Positions 7,770 through 14,475 of a DNA stretch of 37,378 bases are shown here, piece after piece. The notes below the pieces were generated by a model. That model saw nothing but the letters and a program-made list of their open reading frames with translations. It had not been told where the DNA came from and ran no database searches. Positions within the stretch are counted from its first letter, which is position 1; every line of letters begins with the position of its first letter. Origin of the DNA: Chloroflexota bacterium (GTDB lineage Bacteria > Chloroflexota > Anaerolineae > B4-G1); assembly GCA_024232355.1 (NCBI GenBank), contig JAAEPW010000739.1, forward strand, positions 1 through 37,378, in the 5' to 3' direction. Position numbers and translations under genes: made by a program.

Positions 7770-8177
7770 ATGCCCCCTGAAATAACAGAAATATTAGCCG
7801 GTACATCCATCCTCGTTGTGCTTTCCATCTGCGGAGGCACAGTGTTGTCTCTCGCAATCACGATCGGGATCACAATATTCGCCATACGCTTGATCCGCAA
7901 GACAGTTGGACCCAATCGCGGTGTCCTGCAAGACGGAATACCCGCGCAAGCCAAGATCGTGAACGTGCGGCAGACTGGTGTGATGTTAAATAATCAGCCG
8001 CAGATACTATTTGATCTGGAGGTTCAGCCGCCTGGGGGCGCGCCCTATCAGGCCCAAGCAAAGGCCGTCATCCCGATGATCAACATCCCCCAGTTCCAGC
8101 CAGGGGCGGAGGTGCCGGTCAAGATCCATCCTTCAGACCCAACACAGGTCGTGATGGATATCTATCAACAGCGCTAA
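7770..8177 (+). CDS. DUF3592-like small membrane protein
   Basis: A 135-residue protein with one long hydrophobic N-terminal region (residues about 10-42), then a soluble domain beginning GVLQDGIPAQAKIVNVRQTG and continuing QILFDLEVQPPGGAPYQ and PGAEVPVKIHPSDPTQVVMD. This matches the usual DUF3592-type pattern of a beta domain with a PxDP-like end after one or two membrane helices. AAGGAG lies upstream of ATG 7770. It starts 11 bp after the dehalogenase-like gene and may be co-transcribed with it. Function unknown. Confidence 0.7.
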   Translation: MPPEITEILAGTSILVVLSICGGTVLSLAITIGITIFAIRLIRKTVGPNRGVLQDGIPAQAKIVNVRQTGVMLNNQPQILFDLEVQPPGGAPYQAQAKAVIPMINIPQFQPGAEVPVKIHPSDPTQVVMDIYQQR

Positions 8178-8275
8178 TTCTGTTCGAGCAAATCGTCCAA
8201 CTGACTCGTCAGCCGCTAGGTCATCGCTTTTAGAATTGCGGTGTCCCGCCAATTGCGAGCAGTATAGGTCAGACT

Positions 8276-8659
8276 TCAGGGACCCGCAAAGATATAATTG
8301 GCCCGGCAAAGCTCGCGCAGCGCATACTTAATGCTGGTCTGCGTCGCCGCAGCAGCCGACTTGAACGAGACGACCGCGAGATCCAAGTTCAAATGGCGCT
8401 TGAAATACTCGTTGACCCGAACCAAGATTTGATCGGCGTCGAGTTCAAAGCCAGCTGGGGTATCCAGAAAGATAGCGTGCACCGGCTCTGCAAGTCCGGA
8501 CATCACTGCCCGGTGCACTGTGGCCATCGAGGGCGACATTTCTCCCGAACCTATAAGCGTGATGGTTCCCGATGAAAGGTTGGAATTTTGCACAGTATTC
8601 AGATAAAAATTGATCACTCGCTTCTGCAATATTGGACACCTGTCCAATACAAAAATCAT
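8276..8659 (-). pseudogene. truncated S51-peptidase/cyanophycinase-like gene relic
   Basis: The 127 residues contain SGTITLIGSGEMSPSMATVH, PVHAIFLDTPAGFELDADQI and LRELCRANYIFAGP. That is the N-terminal half of the type-1 glutamine-amidotransferase-like S51 family. In intact members the last string continues into GSPxYA and later into the catalytic serine; here it ends at a TGA immediately after the GP. The catalytic part is missing and nothing in the next 100 bases restores it. The 5' end is also unclear: the first 25 or so residues from ATG 8659 are not family-like, and a GTG at 8593 could be the old start. Probably a non-functional remnant. Confidence 0.65.
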
Positions 8660-8723
8660 CCATGTGCATGATGTGCCAATAAATCGTACATGTTATACTG
8701 TTGCAGCGGTTGAGATGATAACT

Positions 8724-8737
8724 GTCATGATTATGAC
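8724..8737. promoter_or_regulatory. palindromic candidate operator
   Basis: GTCAT-gatt-ATGAC is a perfect 5-bp inverted repeat, 14 bp upstream of the -35 box of the attenuator promoter. It may be a second regulator site. Short palindromes arise by chance, so confidence is low. Confidence 0.35.
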
Positions 8738-8750
8738 GATTTCGCTGAAC

Positions 8751-8778
8751 TTGACAACTTGTCAGACTAGAGTATAAT
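8751..8778 (+). promoter_or_regulatory. strong sigma-70 promoter of the attenuated efflux operon
   Basis: A consensus TTGACA at 8751-8756, a 16-bp spacer and a consensus TATAAT at 8773-8778 together make the best promoter in the window. The leader peptide starts 27 bp downstream. A palindromic operator overlaps the -35. Confidence 0.85.
8752..8764. promoter_or_regulatory. operator overlapping the -35 box
   Basis: TGACAA-c-TTGTCA is a perfect 6-bp inverted repeat with a one-base centre lying across the -35. A dimeric repressor bound here would block RNA polymerase. No repressor gene is next to it, so the binding protein is unknown. Confidence 0.55.
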
Positions 8779-8805
8779 GCCGCACATCTTATGAGGAGGT
8801 AATAC

Positions 8806-8898
8806 ATGCGCACTGTAAGGAATAACGCTTTTGTGCCCCGGCTTCGTGGTAACGGAGTGGATCCGTTGCTGCCTGGTCGTAGTGCGCCTGTTTACTGA
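8806..8898 (+). CDS. leader peptide with Arg-Leu-Arg stalling motif
   Basis: A 30-codon ORF with an excellent Shine-Dalgarno site (GAGGAGGT at 8793-8800) and TGA at 8896-8898. It starts MRTVRNNAFVPRLRGNG and ends GRSAPVY. The RLR at codons 12-14 (8839-8847) fits the Arg/Lys-X-Arg/Lys rule for macrolide-dependent ribosome arrest known from Erm leader peptides. The last codons (GGT CGT AGT GCG CCT) lie in an RNA segment that can pair with the first terminator. The position, small size, strong translation signals and following terminators all point to a regulatory rather than a functional peptide. The drug specificity is an inference. Confidence 0.82.
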   Translation: MRTVRNNAFVPRLRGNGVDPLLPGRSAPVY

Positions 8899-8940
8899 CA
8901 AAGTTCGTACCAGTTAACACGGGCCGTGGGCGCACTCGAC
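8876..8940 (+). promoter_or_regulatory. antiterminator helix A:B formed by the leader-peptide 3' end
   Basis: Bases 8876-8879 and 8881-8888 (GTCG, AGTGCGCC) are fully complementary to 8929-8940 (GGCGCACT, CGAC), with one bulged base at 8880 and two possible extra G-U pairs. This 12-bp helix absorbs the loop and the edge of the first terminator's 5' arm, so the two structures exclude each other. A ribosome at the leader stop codon would cover the 8881-8888 strand, while one stalled at RLR would leave it free. Confidence 0.7.
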
Positions 8941-8959
8941 ATCCACGGCCTTTTTATTT
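8922..8959 (+). terminator. intrinsic terminator 1 of the attenuator (B:C)
   Basis: GGCCGTGG (8922-8929) pairs with CCACGGCC (8943-8950), followed by TTTTTATTT. It is a standard intrinsic terminator located 24 bp after the leader peptide stop, before the first structural gene. Its 3' arm and first Us can instead pair with 8981-8991. Confidence 0.9.
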
Positions 8960-8991
8960 ATCACTTTCTCGTTTAGTGACAAGGCCGTGGA
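8943..8991 (+). promoter_or_regulatory. second alternative helix C:D between the two terminators
   Basis: TCCACGGCCTT at 8942-8952 is perfectly complementary to 8981-8991 (AAGGCCGTGGA). This 11-bp helix uses the 3' arm of terminator 1 and the 5' arm of terminator 2, so it would disable both at once. Together with A:B it completes a classical alternating attenuator fold. Confidence 0.65.
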
Positions 8992-9016
8992 CAATGTCCA
9001 CGGCCTTGTTTTGTTG
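8981..9016 (+). terminator. intrinsic terminator 2 of the attenuator (D:E)
   Basis: A perfect 12-bp stem, AAGGCCGTGGAC (8981-8992) with GTCCACGGCCTT (8996-9007), has a three-base loop and a GTTTTGTTG tail. It repeats the core stem sequence of terminator 1, giving a double block before the ABC gene. Confidence 0.9.
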
Positions 9017-9164
9017 TGATCGAGTTAGGAGTAAGCGAATGTTGAATACCCATTGCATCACTTGGGGCGCTAAGAAACCTCAAAATTTTGTACACGGGAG
9101 GATCAGGACAGAGAGTCTCATAGAGACTCGTCCGAATGTAGGTGTAAGGTCAAGGAGGAATCAG

Positions 9165-9980
9165 ATGGGTACAGTGGATTACGTATCTTTGGAGGTATCG
9201 AGCCTCACCAAACAGTTTGTACAAGATGATAATCTCCGCTGGAAGCGGGACAGCGACGCCCACAAGTCGATGGTGGCGCTGGACTGCGGCAGTTTCCAGG
9301 TGTGCTATGGAGAGATCTTGGGTATTATGGGGGCCGACGATTTGGGACTGTCCGCCGTGGTACACAGCATCGCCGATCGCCTTGTCGCAGACGGTGGTCG
9401 CGTGACCGTATCCGGTCGCAACGTGTTGCGAGATGAGGTAGCTGTTAAGCGGCTCATCAACCGGGTTTTGGCGGATGCGGTGCTCTTTAACAAGCTGACG
9501 CCGATGCAGATCCTGATCTATGGCGCGCGGCTCTATGGCCTGGGCGAACAGGCGGCCAGAGGGTGTGCCTGGGAGGTTCTAAAGCAAATCGGGCTTGACG
9601 AGCATGAGATCTTTAGTCCGCTAGAGGAGACGAGTATCTTTGTCCAGCAACAGGTCGTTGCGGCTTGTGCTTCTCTCACGCAGCCAGCGTTTCTGCTGCT
9701 GAACGAGCCGACGACGGGGTTGCCTGCTATGAACAAGCAAAAAGTACAATCTCTGATGAAAGAGTTGCGGGACGTCTACAACGCTACCATCCTGCTAACT
9801 ACCCGCGACGTGCGAGAGGCAAATGCGCTGTGCGATCGCATCGCCATCCTCGACGAGGGGCAGATCGTGGCACTAGACACGCCAGCAGGCTTGAAGAGTC
9901 GTGTATCACGCACGAACGGGCACGTCCCGACGTTGAAAGATGTCTTTGTAGAGCTGACCGGCAAACAGCTGGTCCAGTAA
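9165..9980 (+). CDS. DrrA/CcmA-like ABC-transporter ATPase with degenerate catalytic motifs (pseudo-ATPase)
   Basis: A 271-residue protein with the full DrrA-type layout, including the C-terminal PTLKDVFVELTGK. The active site is eroded. The Walker A stretch aligns as GADDLGLSA, with the lysine replaced by Leu62. The LSGGQ signature is replaced by ETSIFVQQQV. The Walker B aspartate is Asn180 (LLLNEPTTGL). The switch histidine is Arg214 (LLTTRDVREA). The Q-loop also lacks its glutamine. The frame is intact, so this looks like a kept pseudoenzyme rather than a decaying gene. No ABC-2 permease follows. ATG 9165 has AAGGAGG six bases upstream; an in-frame ATG at 9039, also with a ribosome site, would add 42 unremarkable residues. 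It is the first structural gene behind the attenuator. Confidence 0.85.
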   Translation: MGTVDYVSLEVSSLTKQFVQDDNLRWKRDSDAHKSMVALDCGSFQVCYGEILGIMGADDLGLSAVVHSIADRLVADGGRVTVSGRNVLRDEVAVKRLINRVLADAVLFNKLTPMQILIYGARLYGLGEQAARGCAWEVLKQIGLDEHEIFSPLEETSIFVQQQVVAACASLTQPAFLLLNEPTTGLPAMNKQKVQSLMKELRDVYNATILLTTRDVREANALCDRIAILDEGQIVALDTPAGLKSRVSRTNGHVPTLKDVFVELTGKQLVQ

Positions 9981-9990
9981 ACGGGAGAGT

Positions 9991-10011
9991 AATGAACAAT
10001 GAACAATGAAC
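9991..10011 (+). repeat. three tandem 7-bp units across the start codon of the double-HAD gene
   Basis: AATGAAC is repeated three times in a row. Each unit supplies an ATG in a different reading frame; only the middle one (9999) opens the HAD gene. The ATG at 9992 meets TGA after five codons. Gain or loss of one unit would move which ATG sits at the best distance from GGGAGAG (9983-9989). Confidence 0.8.
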
Positions 10012-11255
10012 AAATCAGCACGGTGATCTTTGATTATGGCGGTGTTTTAGGGCGTACTGTTGACCATACCCCGCGCCGTTCACTGGAACAACGATTCGAT
10101 CTGGGGCCAGACGGGGTATACAAAGTGGTGTTCGACAGCCCGCTTTGGAACGAGGCCCAGACTGGCCGCATCAGCAACGATGAATTCTGGACCGACATTG
10201 GTCAGCGGCTTGGTCTGAACATGCAGGAATCGACCGAGTTTCGGGACACTTTTTGGTCGGGCGACAAGCTGGACGAGGAACTGGTAGCCCTCATTCGCTA
10301 TTTACGCGATGAGGGCTATCATATTGCCCTGCTTAGCAATGCACCCGATAGCGCGATGCAGCACATAAAAGAGTTGGGCATCGCCGATATTTTCGACACC
10401 ATCGTTATATCGGCCATCGAGGGGGTAATGAAACCAGATGCCGCAATCTTTGAGTTGACGTTGGAGCGGATAGACATTCGGGCAGATGAGGCGGTCTTTG
10501 TGGACGACTTTCGAGAGAATGTGGCGGCGGCCCGGCAAGCAGGACTGCACGCTGTACGCTTCCGTGGCCTCGCACCGCTGCGCCACCAGTTGCGGGCATT
10601 GGGAATATCTGTGCCTGACCCTGTCTTGCCCCCCTTGTCCGACATTCAGGCCATCATCTTGGACTGGGGCGGCGTGATGGAAGCGCTGCCAGACGATGCG
10701 GGCGTTTTCGAGTGGGAGCGCAGGCTGGCGGTAAAACCGGGAACGTTGTGGCGTGTGCTGTGGGGTAAGGTGTGGCGGCAACTTTCGAGCGGCACGATCA
10801 CCGAGGCCGATTACGTGGCGCGCGTCTCTGAGCAGTTGGGTCTTCCTGATGCTGAGGCTGGACGTCACTTTTTGGAAGAGTTCCATGGCGAGGATCGGTT
10901 CTACCCGCAGATGGCTACCGTCATCCGCGCTCTGCAGAGCCGCTACCAGATCGCTTTGTTGAGCAATGCGTCACCCGGTCAGGCCGGCCGGGCGTGCGAG
11001 CAGTATGGCTTTGACATCCACGTCGAATTCGACGTGTACGTCAACTCGGCCCTCGTCGGTCTGCGCAAACCCGATCCGGCGATCTTTCATCTGGCGTTGG
11101 AGCAACTGGGCGTTGAGCCGCAGCAGGCGCTCTTTGTGGACGACATGATTTACAACGTGGACATTGCCCGCGAGTTGGGCATTCCCACGGTGCAGTTTGT
11201 GGACCCGGACACGTCGTTGGCCGAGATGGAGATGCTGCTGGGGCACTCGATCTAA
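9999..11255 (+). CDS. tandem double-domain HAD-superfamily hydrolase
   Basis: A 418-residue protein made of two HAD domains of the epoxide-hydrolase-N/YihX type, each about 200 residues. Domain 1 has nucleophile motif FDYGGVL (Asp12), LLSNAP (motif II), KPDAAIFEL (motif III lysine) and VFVDDFRENV (motif IV). Domain 2 repeats these as LDWGGVM (Asp222), LLSNAS, RKPDPAIFHLAL and LFVDDMIYNV. In both, the second Asp of the usual DxD is replaced by Gly, which is normal in this subfamily. Such proteins are generally phosphatases or dehalogenase-like hydrolases; the substrate is unknown. It starts 18 bp after the pseudo-ATPase and is probably co-transcribed. Both domains look catalytically complete. 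Confidence 0.88.
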   Translation: MNNEQISTVIFDYGGVLGRTVDHTPRRSLEQRFDLGPDGVYKVVFDSPLWNEAQTGRISNDEFWTDIGQRLGLNMQESTEFRDTFWSGDKLDEELVALIRYLRDEGYHIALLSNAPDSAMQHIKELGIADIFDTIVISAIEGVMKPDAAIFELTLERIDIRADEAVFVDDFRENVAAARQAGLHAVRFRGLAPLRHQLRALGISVPDPVLPPLSDIQAIILDWGGVMEALPDDAGVFEWERRLAVKPGTLWRVLWGKVWRQLSSGTITEADYVARVSEQLGLPDAEAGRHFLEEFHGEDRFYPQMATVIRALQSRYQIALLSNASPGQAGRACEQYGFDIHVEFDVYVNSALVGLRKPDPAIFHLALEQLGVEPQQALFVDDMIYNVDIARELGIPTVQFVDPDTSLAEMEMLLGHSI

Positions 11256-11285
11256 AAAACACGGATCAGCAGGATACAGATAACA

Positions 11286-12521
11286 ATGACCTCGCCCGAG
11301 TTGACTTTGAAAACACAGCCTTGGACACGAACCTTGTTTGGCAAATTGCTTCCCTTTGGACGGGGCAACGTGACCAAGCTGGCGCTGGCCTACTTTTTTT
11401 CCACTCTCTACTTTTACATACCGGTGAGCACGCTGTATCTGCGAGGCCGGGGGCTGAGTTATGTGCAGATCAACTCGTTGTGGGGCATCATCGTCGGTAC
11501 AATGTTTCTGACCGAAATTCCGACCGGTATGCTGGCCGACCGCTTGGGCCGCAAACGCTCGATCAACGTCGCGCTGGCGCTCCAGGTGCTGGGCGAGGTG
11601 ATCTTTATCTTTGCCGACAGCTATTGGCCCTTTGCCCTGGCGTCGGTGATCGGGGGGCTGGGGTTTGCTTTCTCATCCGGGTGTATCGAGGCCCTGGTTT
11701 ATGATTCGCTGAAATCGAGGGGACGTGAGGGTGATATGAGCAAGGCGATGGGCTTTATCGGTGCAGCCGAGCGGCTGGCAAATCTGCTGGCTTATACGGT
11801 GGGCGGTCTGTTGGTGATCAATCTCACGCAAGAACGGTTTGTGATGGCCATCATCGTCACTGCTTGCGCGGTCGCTGTGGGATGCTTGGTCAGCCTCACG
11901 CTCAGGGAACCGCCGGTCGAATTCAGGGCAAGAGACGATGATAGTTCTCTCAAGTTGTTGGCAGATGGGATCGGAGCGTTAAAGAACAATAAACAATTTC
12001 GAGGTCTGGTCCTGTTGGCGTTGGCGACGGTGCCCTTTCGGAACTATTTGGGTTTGTACCAACCCCGTTTCGTCGAGGTCGGCGTACCGCCGATCTGGCT
12101 GGGGCTGACGCAGGCGTTGGGCGCTGGGTTCTGTGTGTTAGGCGCGCGGTACGCGTACCGTTTGGAAGAGCGCCTGGGCAGTCGGTTGAGCTTGTTATTG
12201 GTCACGGGATTGCCCGGCATCCTTTACCTGCTGATGGCGGTGGTGGCGCACCCGGCGTTTACGGTGGTGGTCTTTTGCGCGCTGTACGGATCAATGAGCC
12301 TCAAAGGACCGATTTTTTCCGGTCATCTAAATCGACACATCGAGAGCAAGAACAGGGCCACGGTGCTGTCTTTGATTAGCATGTTTTCGGGGCTTTACGT
12401 AGCCCTGATGGGATTGATGATCGGTCGCATTGGCGACCTGGCGGTGACGTATGCCTTTATGTTTATGGGAACAGTTGTCTTGGCTGGTTCGCTGTTGTTC
12501 CGAGTGAGGAACACAGATTAG
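11286..12521 (+). CDS. MFS transporter, probable drug efflux
   Basis: A 411-residue protein with about twelve hydrophobic helices and the MFS motif A in the loop between helices 2 and 3 (GMLADRLGRKRSI). Further features are GLGFAFSSGCIEALVYDSL near helix 5 and a long central loop around residues 205-230 (REPPVEFRARDDDSS). The length and motif fit drug:H+ antiporters and related exporters. It lies 30 bp after the HAD gene and upstream of an ABC exporter pair behind a drug-responsive-looking leader, so an efflux role is likely. The substrate cannot be named. Confidence 0.85.
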   Translation: MTSPELTLKTQPWTRTLFGKLLPFGRGNVTKLALAYFFSTLYFYIPVSTLYLRGRGLSYVQINSLWGIIVGTMFLTEIPTGMLADRLGRKRSINVALALQVLGEVIFIFADSYWPFALASVIGGLGFAFSSGCIEALVYDSLKSRGREGDMSKAMGFIGAAERLANLLAYTVGGLLVINLTQERFVMAIIVTACAVAVGCLVSLTLREPPVEFRARDDDSSLKLLADGIGALKNNKQFRGLVLLALATVPFRNYLGLYQPRFVEVGVPPIWLGLTQALGAGFCVLGARYAYRLEERLGSRLSLLLVTGLPGILYLLMAVVAHPAFTVVVFCALYGSMSLKGPIFSGHLNRHIESKNRATVLSLISMFSGLYVALMGLMIGRIGDLAVTYAFMFMGTVVLAGSLLFRVRNTD

Positions 12522-12586
12522 GCGAATTGCAGACAGTTCGAGGATTAGGCGAACTGCAGACAGTTTGGCGAACTGCAGACAGTTCG
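12521..12586 (+). repeat. three copies of a 20-bp palindromic repeat between MFS and ABC genes
   Basis: GGCGAACTGCAGACAGTTCG-like units occur at 12521-12540, 12548-12566 and 12567-12586. Each folds on itself as CGAACTG-caga-CAGTTCG, with small changes in units 1 and 2. Unit 1 begins on the last base of the MFS stop codon, and unit 3 runs into the AGGAGG site of the next gene. It is likely an interspersed intergenic repeat. Confidence 0.85.
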
Positions 12587-12600
12587 AGGAGGTGATTACA

Positions 12601-14475
12601 ATGACCAATTCTGAGCATTCTGGATTTGATTTCAAAAGCACTGTGTCAGAGAATCGTCTGGCGGGGCTGTGGCGTATGCTGACGGGCTTTCGCCTGGCCT
12701 ACGTGGGCGCGGTGCTCGGCGTCGGTGTAGCGACGGCTCTCCGGACGACCAACTATTTGCTGTTGCGCTACCTGGTGGACGACGTGTTGACCCTAAAGAG
12801 CTTTGGGAGTTTGCCGCTGATTGGGTTGAGTTTCGTGGGCCTGGCGTTGTTTCAGGGCGCGTTCACTTTTCTCAGTGGACGGTGGGCGGCCCAGACGGCG
12901 GAAGGGATCACGCGGCGGTTGCGCAATTACCTGTATGATCACATCCAGCGCTTGTCGTTTACTTACCATGACAAAACAAAGACCGGCGAACTGATCCAAC
13001 GCGCCACATCAGACGTGGACGCCATTCGCCGCTTTTTTGCCGACCAGGCCATTGGCGTAGGGCGTATCGTGCTGCTCTTTACGATCAACTTTGTAGCGGT
13101 GCTGAACCTGAACGTGCGCCTGGCGGTGCTTTCGGTGTTGGTGGTGCCGTTCATTGTGGTCATATCGGTCTTTTTCTTCAAGCGCGTCTCCAAGGCTTAC
13201 GAGGCTTTCCAGGAACAAGAGGCCAAGCTTTCGACCACACTACAGGAAAACCTGACCGGAGTACGGGTGGTCAAGGCGTTCGCTCGGCAGGCGTACGAGC
13301 GGGAAAAGTTCGAACAGGACAACTGGGAACAGTTCCAGCGCGGGCGACGATTGCTGCTGATGCACTCGACGTTCTGGCCGGCCTCGGACATTTTGTGTGC
13401 TGCCCAGATGCTGGGCGGTTTCTTTGCCGGCGCGCTGATGGCCATCAACGGCACGATCACGGTGGGCACCTATCTGGCCTACGCGGGGTTGGTTGTCTGG
13501 CTGATCTGGCCGATGCGCAACCTGGGGCGGTTGATCGTACATATGTCTACGGGGATGGTCTCTTACGGGCGGGTGGCCGAGTTGATCAAGGAGAAGCGAG
13601 AACCTTTGGATGCAGGCTCTCACGTGCCATCTGCCGACGTGCGTGGCGAGATCGTCTTTTGCGATGTCCGTTTCGAGTACGAAGGTGCGGACGGCGCAGT
13701 GCTGGAGGATATCAGCTTTCGGTGCGAGCCGGGGCAGGCCGTGGCGCTGCTCGGCTCGACAGGATCGGGTAAGACCAGCTTGGTCAATCTGCTGCCTCGT
13801 TTCTACGAGTACACTAGCGGCAGCTTGACCCTCGACGGAGTAGAGTTGAAAGAATATCCGCGCCACTTTTTGCGGCGGCAGATTGGCATTGTTGAGCAAG
13901 AACCGTTCCTGTTCTCCCGCACCATCCGCGAGAACATCACCTACGGGGTGGGGCGGGACGTTTCGGACGAGGAAGTGGAGGCCGCCGCGCGAGCCGCCGC
14001 CGTTCACGACGTGATCCTGACGTTCCCAGAGGGGTACGGCACGCTGGTCGGCGAGAAAGGAGTCACCCTATCGGGCGGTCAGAAACAGCGCGTGGCTATC
14101 GCCCGGACGCTGCTCAAGGACCCGCGCATCCTCATCCTGGACGACGCCACCTCGTCGGTGGATACCGAGACCGAGGGGTTGATCCGCGGCGCGTTGCAGC
14201 GGTTGATGGAGGGACGTACCAGTTTCATCATCGCGCACCGCATCCAGAGCGTGATGAACGCCGACCTGATCCTGGTGCTCGACCAGGGCCAGATCGTGCA
14301 GCGGGGAACGCATAGCGAGTTGATGGAGCAGACGGGCATTTACCGTCGAATTTACGATATGCAGGCCCGCATCGAGGATGAGTTGGATAGAGAGATTGAA
14401 GAGACGCAGACTTCGGAAATCTCCCGGACTTCCGAAGTCTATGCCGAGGAGGAATTAGCACATGTCGCAGTTTAA
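12601..14475 (+). CDS. heterodimeric ABC exporter subunit with degenerate ATP site (TM287/BmrC-like)
   Basis: A 624-residue half-transporter. A six-helix exporter domain (about 20-320) precedes the nucleotide-binding domain, with Walker A GSTGSGKTS, signature VTLSGGQKQR and Walker B LILDDATSSVD. Asp515 replaces the catalytic glutamate, while the switch histidine (IIAHRI) is present. That is the mark of the inactive-site partner in heterodimeric exporters such as TM287/288 and BmrCD. ATG 12601 follows a perfect GAGGAGGTGAT site, so the upstream in-frame codons from 12565, which lie in a repeat, are not used. The C-terminal residues around QTSEISRTSEVY are encoded by an inserted palindromic repeat. 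It overlaps the next gene by 14 bp. Confidence 0.93.
   Translation: MTNSEHSGFDFKSTVSENRLAGLWRMLTGFRLAYVGAVLGVGVATALRTTNYLLLRYLVDDVLTLKSFGSLPLIGLSFVGLALFQGAFTFLSGRWAAQTAEGITRRLRNYLYDHIQRLSFTYHDKTKTGELIQRATSDVDAIRRFFADQAIGVGRIVLLFTINFVAVLNLNVRLAVLSVLVVPFIVVISVFFFKRVSKAYEAFQEQEAKLSTTLQENLTGVRVVKAFARQAYEREKFEQDNWEQFQRGRRLLLMHSTFWPASDILCAAQMLGGFFAGALMAINGTITVGTYLAYAGLVVWLIWPMRNLGRLIVHMSTGMVSYGRVAELIKEKREPLDAGSHVPSADVRGEIVFCDVRFEYEGADGAVLEDISFRCEPGQAVALLGSTGSGKTSLVNLLPRFYEYTSGSLTLDGVELKEYPRHFLRRQIGIVEQEPFLFSRTIRENITYGVGRDVSDEEVEAAARAAAVHDVILTFPEGYGTLVGEKGVTLSGGQKQRVAIARTLLKDPRILILDDATSSVDTETEGLIRGALQRLMEGRTSFIIAHRIQSVMNADLILVLDQGQIVQRGTHSELMEQTGIYRRIYDMQARIEDELDREIEETQTSEISRTSEVYAEEELAHVAV
14408..14440 (+). 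repeat. palindromic repeat inside the 3' end of the first ABC exporter gene
   Basis: AGACTTCGGAA (14408-14418) and TTCCGAAGTCT (14430-14440) are perfect 11-bp inverted arms. The same family (AGACTTCC...) occurs between genes at 34403 and 35211. Here it is read in frame and adds about a dozen Ser/Thr/Glu-rich residues near the C-terminus. Confidence 0.8.

Noticed and set aside
8976..9164. Longer start for the pseudo-ABC gene at 8976 or 9039
   Set aside because: 8976 lies inside terminator 2. 9039 has a ribosome site but adds 42 residues with no family resemblance, while 9165 has a better site directly before the homology.
12565..12600. Upstream in-frame start of the first ABC exporter gene
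   Set aside because: Those codons lie in the palindromic repeat, and ATG 12601 has a perfect ribosome site.
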